Shown here: piece by piece, positions 61,213 through 64,000 of the stretch
How positions within the stretch are numbered: the first letter of the stretch is position 1
How the letters are laid out: the number at the start of each line of letters is the position of its first letter
Assembly: GCF_011059185.1 (NCBI RefSeq)
Contig: NZ_JAALFE010000001.1
Coordinates: forward strand, 186,001-250,000
Reading direction: 5' to 3'
DNA from: Paragemmobacter kunshanensis
Lineage (GTDB): Bacteria; Pseudomonadota; Alphaproteobacteria; Rhodobacterales; Rhodobacteraceae
DNA length: 64,000 nt
Made by a program: the position numbers and the translations under genes
The notes under the pieces: model-generated
The model's database searches: none
Told to the model about the DNA's origin: nothing
Seen by the model: only the letters and a program-made list of their open reading frames with translations

Positions 61213-62526
61213 TCAGTTGGTGCTGGCCACGCCTTCGGGTTGGCCCACGATGATGAAGCGCAGGTCATCGGCATGGTAGAGACGCGCGGCGACGCGGCGG
61301 ACATCCTCGATCGTGACGGCGTTGACCTTGTCGTTGCGGGTCTTGGGATAGTCGGGCGGCAGGCCGATCAGTTGCATGTTGACCATGATCGTGGCGAGGG
61401 GGCCGTTGCCATCGAAGCGCAGGGGATAGGCCCCGGTGAGATAGGTCTTGGTGGCCTGAAGCTCTGCTTCCGTGATGCCTTCGGTTTCGATCCGGGCCCA
61501 TTCCTTGCGGATCAGATCGACGGCCTCGGCCGTGCTGGCATTGGCGACGCGGGTCTGGCCGACGACCACCTCGGCATTGTCATAGCCCATGAGCGAGGTT
61601 CCGATGCCATAGGTCAGGCCGCGCTTTTCGCGGATTTCGGTCATCAGCCGGGCCGAGAAGCGGCCGCCGCCCAGAACCTCGTTCAGGATGGTGGCGGCGA
61701 AGAAATCGGGATCGTCGCGCTTGATGCCGGAATGACCGAAGAGAAGCAGGGATTGCGGACCGGGAAATTCCTGCACGGTGATGCCCCCGGTCAGGGCCGG
61801 TTCCACCCGGCCCGGCAAGGCCGCGCCGGTGGCGGGAAGATCGGCGAAAAGCCGGTCGAGCAGCAGGCCCAGATCCTGTGCCGAGATGTCGCCCGACGCG
61901 GCGACGAAGAGCCGGTCGCGGGCGATGCTGGCGGCATGGGCGGCGCGCAGATCCTCGACCGTGAGGGCGGGGACGGTTTCCAGCGTGCCGCTGCCATCAT
62001 GGGCATAGGGGTGACCCGGGAAAGCCTGCTGCCGGAAAAGGCGGTTGGCGATGCTGGCGGGATCCTTTTCATCCGAGCGCAGCCCGGCCAGCACCTGCCC
62101 GCGGACGCGTTCCACGGCATCGGGATCGAAGCGTGGTTCGGTCAGCGCGAGATGCAGCAGGTCGATCGCCTGATCGCGGTTCTCGGTCAGGAACTGGGCC
62201 GATATGGCGACGGTGTCGATATCGGAGGAAAAGCGGAAGGACGCGGCGAGATCATCGCGCGCCCGGGCGAAGCCCTGCGCATCGAGATCGCCTGCGCCTT
62301 CCTCGATCAGGGCGGTCATCAGGTTGACGGCCCCTTCCTTGCCGACGGGATCAAGGCTTGATCCGCCCCGGAAGCGGATTTCGATGGCGGTGAAGGGGAT
62401 GTTTTCTTCCTGCACCAGCCAGGCGGTGATGCCGCCGGGGGAGGTGACGGTCTGGATATCGACGGCGGCCCGGGCCGGAAGGGCGAGCAGCAGGAAGCAG
62501 GCAATTGCAGAGAGATGGCGGATCAT
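61213..62526 (-). CDS. M16-family peptidase subunit lacking the zinc motif
   Basis: The 437-residue protein has a signal peptide (MIRHLSAIACFLLLALPARA) and the M16 fold (IEIRFRGGSSLDPVGKEGAV, FGHSGIKRDDPDF, EIREKRGLTYGIGTSL). At the place of the HxxEH zinc site it has LMTALIEEGAG, so it is a non-catalytic partner. Its ATG overlaps the stop of the active subunit upstream. Pairs like this form heterodimers in the periplasm. Confidence 0.9.
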   Translation of the reverse strand: MIRHLSAIACFLLLALPARAAVDIQTVTSPGGITAWLVQEENIPFTAIEIRFRGGSSLDPVGKEGAVNLMTALIEEGAGDLDAQGFARARDDLAASFRFSSDIDTVAISAQFLTENRDQAIDLLHLALTEPRFDPDAVERVRGQVLAGLRSDEKDPASIANRLFRQQAFPGHPYAHDGSGTLETVPALTVEDLRAAHAASIARDRLFVAASGDISAQDLGLLLDRLFADLPATGAALPGRVEPALTGGITVQEFPGPQSLLLFGHSGIKRDDPDFFAATILNEVLGGGRFSARLMTEIREKRGLTYGIGTSLMGYDNAEVVVGQTRVANASTAEAVDLIRKEWARIETEGITEAELQATKTYLTGAYPLRFDGNGPLATIMVNMQLIGLPPDYPKTRNDKVNAVTIEDVRRVAARLYHADDLRFIIVGQPEGVASTN

Positions 62527-63860
62527 TGGGCGGCCTCTTCACGCTGGAGATAGCCGGTGACGGACTTGCGCCGATCCAGCACAAGGCGCGCGGCGGCCAT
62601 GATATCGTCGGCGGTGACGGCGCCGAGGATTTCGGGCCATTGGCGGACATCGTCGATGGTGAGGCCGTTCGCCAGCGCCTCGCCATAGCGGCGGGCGAGG
62701 CCGTCTGCATCATCGCGGGCATAGATATCGGCGGCGCGGATCTGGGTCTTGATGCGGGCGAGATCTTCGGGATCGGGGCCGGTTTCGAGGAAGGCGGTCA
62801 GGGCTGCATCGAGCGCCTCTTCGACCTGCGGAAGCGTGGTATCGGGGGTGGGCACGACGACGAAGTTGAAGGTGGTGTCATCGACGCTGGAGCCATCGTA
62901 GAAGGCGGCGGCGTAGACGGCCTTCTGCTGATCGAATTGCAGCGCGCGGGCCAGGACCGAGGTGGTGCCGTTGCCGCCGAGCAATTCGGCGAGGATCGTC
63001 AGCGCGGCGGCGGTCTTCTGATCGCCCGGGTCGCGTTCGGGGGCGAGGTAGCTGCGCGAGACATAGGGTTCGGAGACGCGGGGATCGGACAGTGTCAGCC
63101 GGCGTTCGGAAAGCTGCGGCGGTTCCGTCACGCGGGCACGGGGGGCAAGGTCAGTGGCGGCCGGGATGGGGCCGTAGTGACGCTGGGCCATGTCGCGGAC
63201 CTGATCAGGGGTGACATCCCCGGCGACAACGAGGACGGCGTTGTTCGGGGCGTAATGGCGTCGGTAGAAATCCTTGGCGTCGTCCTTGGAGAGCTGTTCC
63301 ATCTCGTGCCGCCAGCCGATGATGGGGATGCCGTAGGGATGGTTGAGGAACTGTGCCGCGCGCATCTGTTCGCCCAGCAGCGCCCCCGGGTTTGAATCGG
63401 TGCGCTGGTTGCGTTCCTCGAGGATGACATCGCGTTCTGTCAGCACGTCTTCTTCGGCGAGGCGCAGGTCGGACATGCGATCGGATTCGAGTTTCATCAT
63501 CAGATCGAGCCGGTCCGCGGCGACGCGCTGGAAATAGGCGGTGTAATCCCAGCTGGTGAAGGCATTGTCGTTGCCACCCTGCGCTTCGACGATGGAAGAG
63601 AATTCGCCGGGGCCGATCTCATCGGTGCCCTTGAACATCAGATGTTCGAGGAAATGCGCGATCCCGGATTTGCCGGGCGCTTCATCCGCGGCCCCGACGC
63701 GATACCAGACCATCTGTACCACGACGGGGGCGCGGTGATCTTCGATCACGACGACCTGAAGGCCGTTGTCGAGGGTGAAATCGGTGACGTTCTCGGCCGC
63801 CTGTGCCGGAACGGCCAGAAGGCAGGCCGCGATGAGGGCCAGGCCCGGGAATGGCTTCAT
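62523..63860 (-). CDS. M16-family zinc metallopeptidase, catalytic subunit
   Basis: The 445-residue protein has a signal peptide (MKPFPGLALIAACLLAVPAQA) and the inverted zinc motif HFLEH at residues 69-73, with the third ligand Glu in DVILEERNQR. It should degrade peptides in the periplasm together with the zinc-less partner encoded immediately downstream. It is the first gene of the visible unit. Confidence 0.93.
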   Translation of the reverse strand: MKPFPGLALIAACLLAVPAQAAENVTDFTLDNGLQVVVIEDHRAPVVVQMVWYRVGAADEAPGKSGIAHFLEHLMFKGTDEIGPGEFSSIVEAQGGNDNAFTSWDYTAYFQRVAADRLDLMMKLESDRMSDLRLAEEDVLTERDVILEERNQRTDSNPGALLGEQMRAAQFLNHPYGIPIIGWRHEMEQLSKDDAKDFYRRHYAPNNAVLVVAGDVTPDQVRDMAQRHYGPIPAATDLAPRARVTEPPQLSERRLTLSDPRVSEPYVSRSYLAPERDPGDQKTAAALTILAELLGGNGTTSVLARALQFDQQKAVYAAAFYDGSSVDDTTFNFVVVPTPDTTLPQVEEALDAALTAFLETGPDPEDLARIKTQIRAADIYARDDADGLARRYGEALANGLTIDDVRQWPEILGAVTADDIMAAARLVLDRRKSVTGYLQREEAAQ

Positions 63861-63921
63861 TCGATCCTCCGCATGGTCCGGTCAGACGGACCTTTCGGCA
63901 AGGAAGGTGCGCCGGACAGGC

Positions 63922-63938
63922 GGCGGGTTCAACCCGCC
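63922..63938. repeat. Palindromic repeat, second copy of the GGCGGG type
   Basis: GGCGGG-TTCAA-CCCGCC followed by CCTACG, closely like the element at 46914-46931. It lies between the M16 operon and the gene upstream and may be a terminator of the latter. Confidence 0.7.
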
Positions 63939-63950
63939 CCTACGCGCTTG

Positions 63951-64000
63951 TTACCCGTCTTCGCCGGGTTGCGGCGGCGGGGCAGAGGGTGTGGCCACCC
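63951..64000 (-). CDS. C-terminal end of an unidentified gene (cut by window edge)
   Basis: On the minus strand a frame entering from the right encodes a Pro/Ala-rich tail, VATPSAPPPQPGEDG, and stops with TAA at 63951. In other Rhodobacteraceae a DUF3035 lipoprotein gene often precedes M16 pairs, but too little is visible to identify it. Confidence 0.35.
   Translation of the reverse strand, partial: VATPSAPPPQPGEDG

Overview
The window is a high-GC stretch (about two thirds G+C by eye) of a chromosome from an alphaproteobacterium, almost certainly a member of the Rhodobacteraceae (Rhodobacter/Tabrizicola/Gemmobacter-like). The evidence is an RpoE-ChrR pair flanked by the five-gene operon that sits beside it in Rhodobacter sphaeroides, a Rhodobacter-type NAD-linked formate dehydrogenase (fdsGBA-fdhD-fdsD), an SdhAF4/DUF1674 protein, an M16 peptidase pair and a HutD homologue. 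I did not attempt a genus call. Gene density is high, many starts overlap the preceding stop (ATGA, GTGA or TGATG), and I saw no insertion sequence, prophage, tRNA, rRNA or CRISPR array.

Layout. 1-9.3 kb: chemotaxis locus. A minus-strand arm (cheB, cheD and the start of a chemoreceptor) diverges from a tightly coupled plus-strand operon (STAS, cheY, cheA, cheW, cheR, second cheY, then a small helical gene that may be a CheZ/CheT-type phosphatase). A cytoplasmic PAS-PAS chemoreceptor lies convergent to it. 9.3-15 kb: metabolic genes, mostly minus (pseudouridine synthase, homocysteine methyltransferase, LysE exporter, tandem GFA protein, free methionine-R-sulfoxide reductase, gamma-glutamyltransferase). 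15-16.4 kb: a striking hexanucleotide repeat and a partner-switching anti-sigma/STAS pair. 16.5-31 kb: housekeeping genes (hspQ, AEC transporter, SLT lipoprotein, lolA, dadA, a KamA/EpmB radical SAM protein, ftsK, aminotransferase, amidase, UbiH-type hydroxylase, Trm112, LON-domain protein, YbbN/CnoX).

31-35 kb: SGNH hydrolase and the dTDP-rhamnose operon rfbCBDA. 35.6-42.8 kb: NAD-dependent formate dehydrogenase operon with an extra DUF4287 gene between fdsB and fdsA, preceded by a LysR gene and palindromic candidate operators. 42.9-50.4 kb: sppA-like peptidase, SDR, an AT-rich intergenic region with a perfect DnaA box, uvrC, rbfA, dapB, sdhAF4, rsmB. 50.4-56.5 kb: singlet-oxygen (RpoE-ChrR) regulon core. 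rpoE-chrR and a five-gene minus-strand operon diverge from one short region carrying two promoters of the same form, TGATCC-N18-TAGAAG. 56.6-64 kb: PAP2-like protein, hutD, rmuC, mutL and an M16 peptidase pair.

Sequence-level points beyond the genes: a cluster of four same-design hairpins between rsmB and the next gene (50358-50470), dispersed palindromic repeats, a TGC-rich repeat present twice in opposite orientation (20.9 and 35.35 kb), and an apparent change in G/C strand bias somewhere between about 21 and 31 kb.
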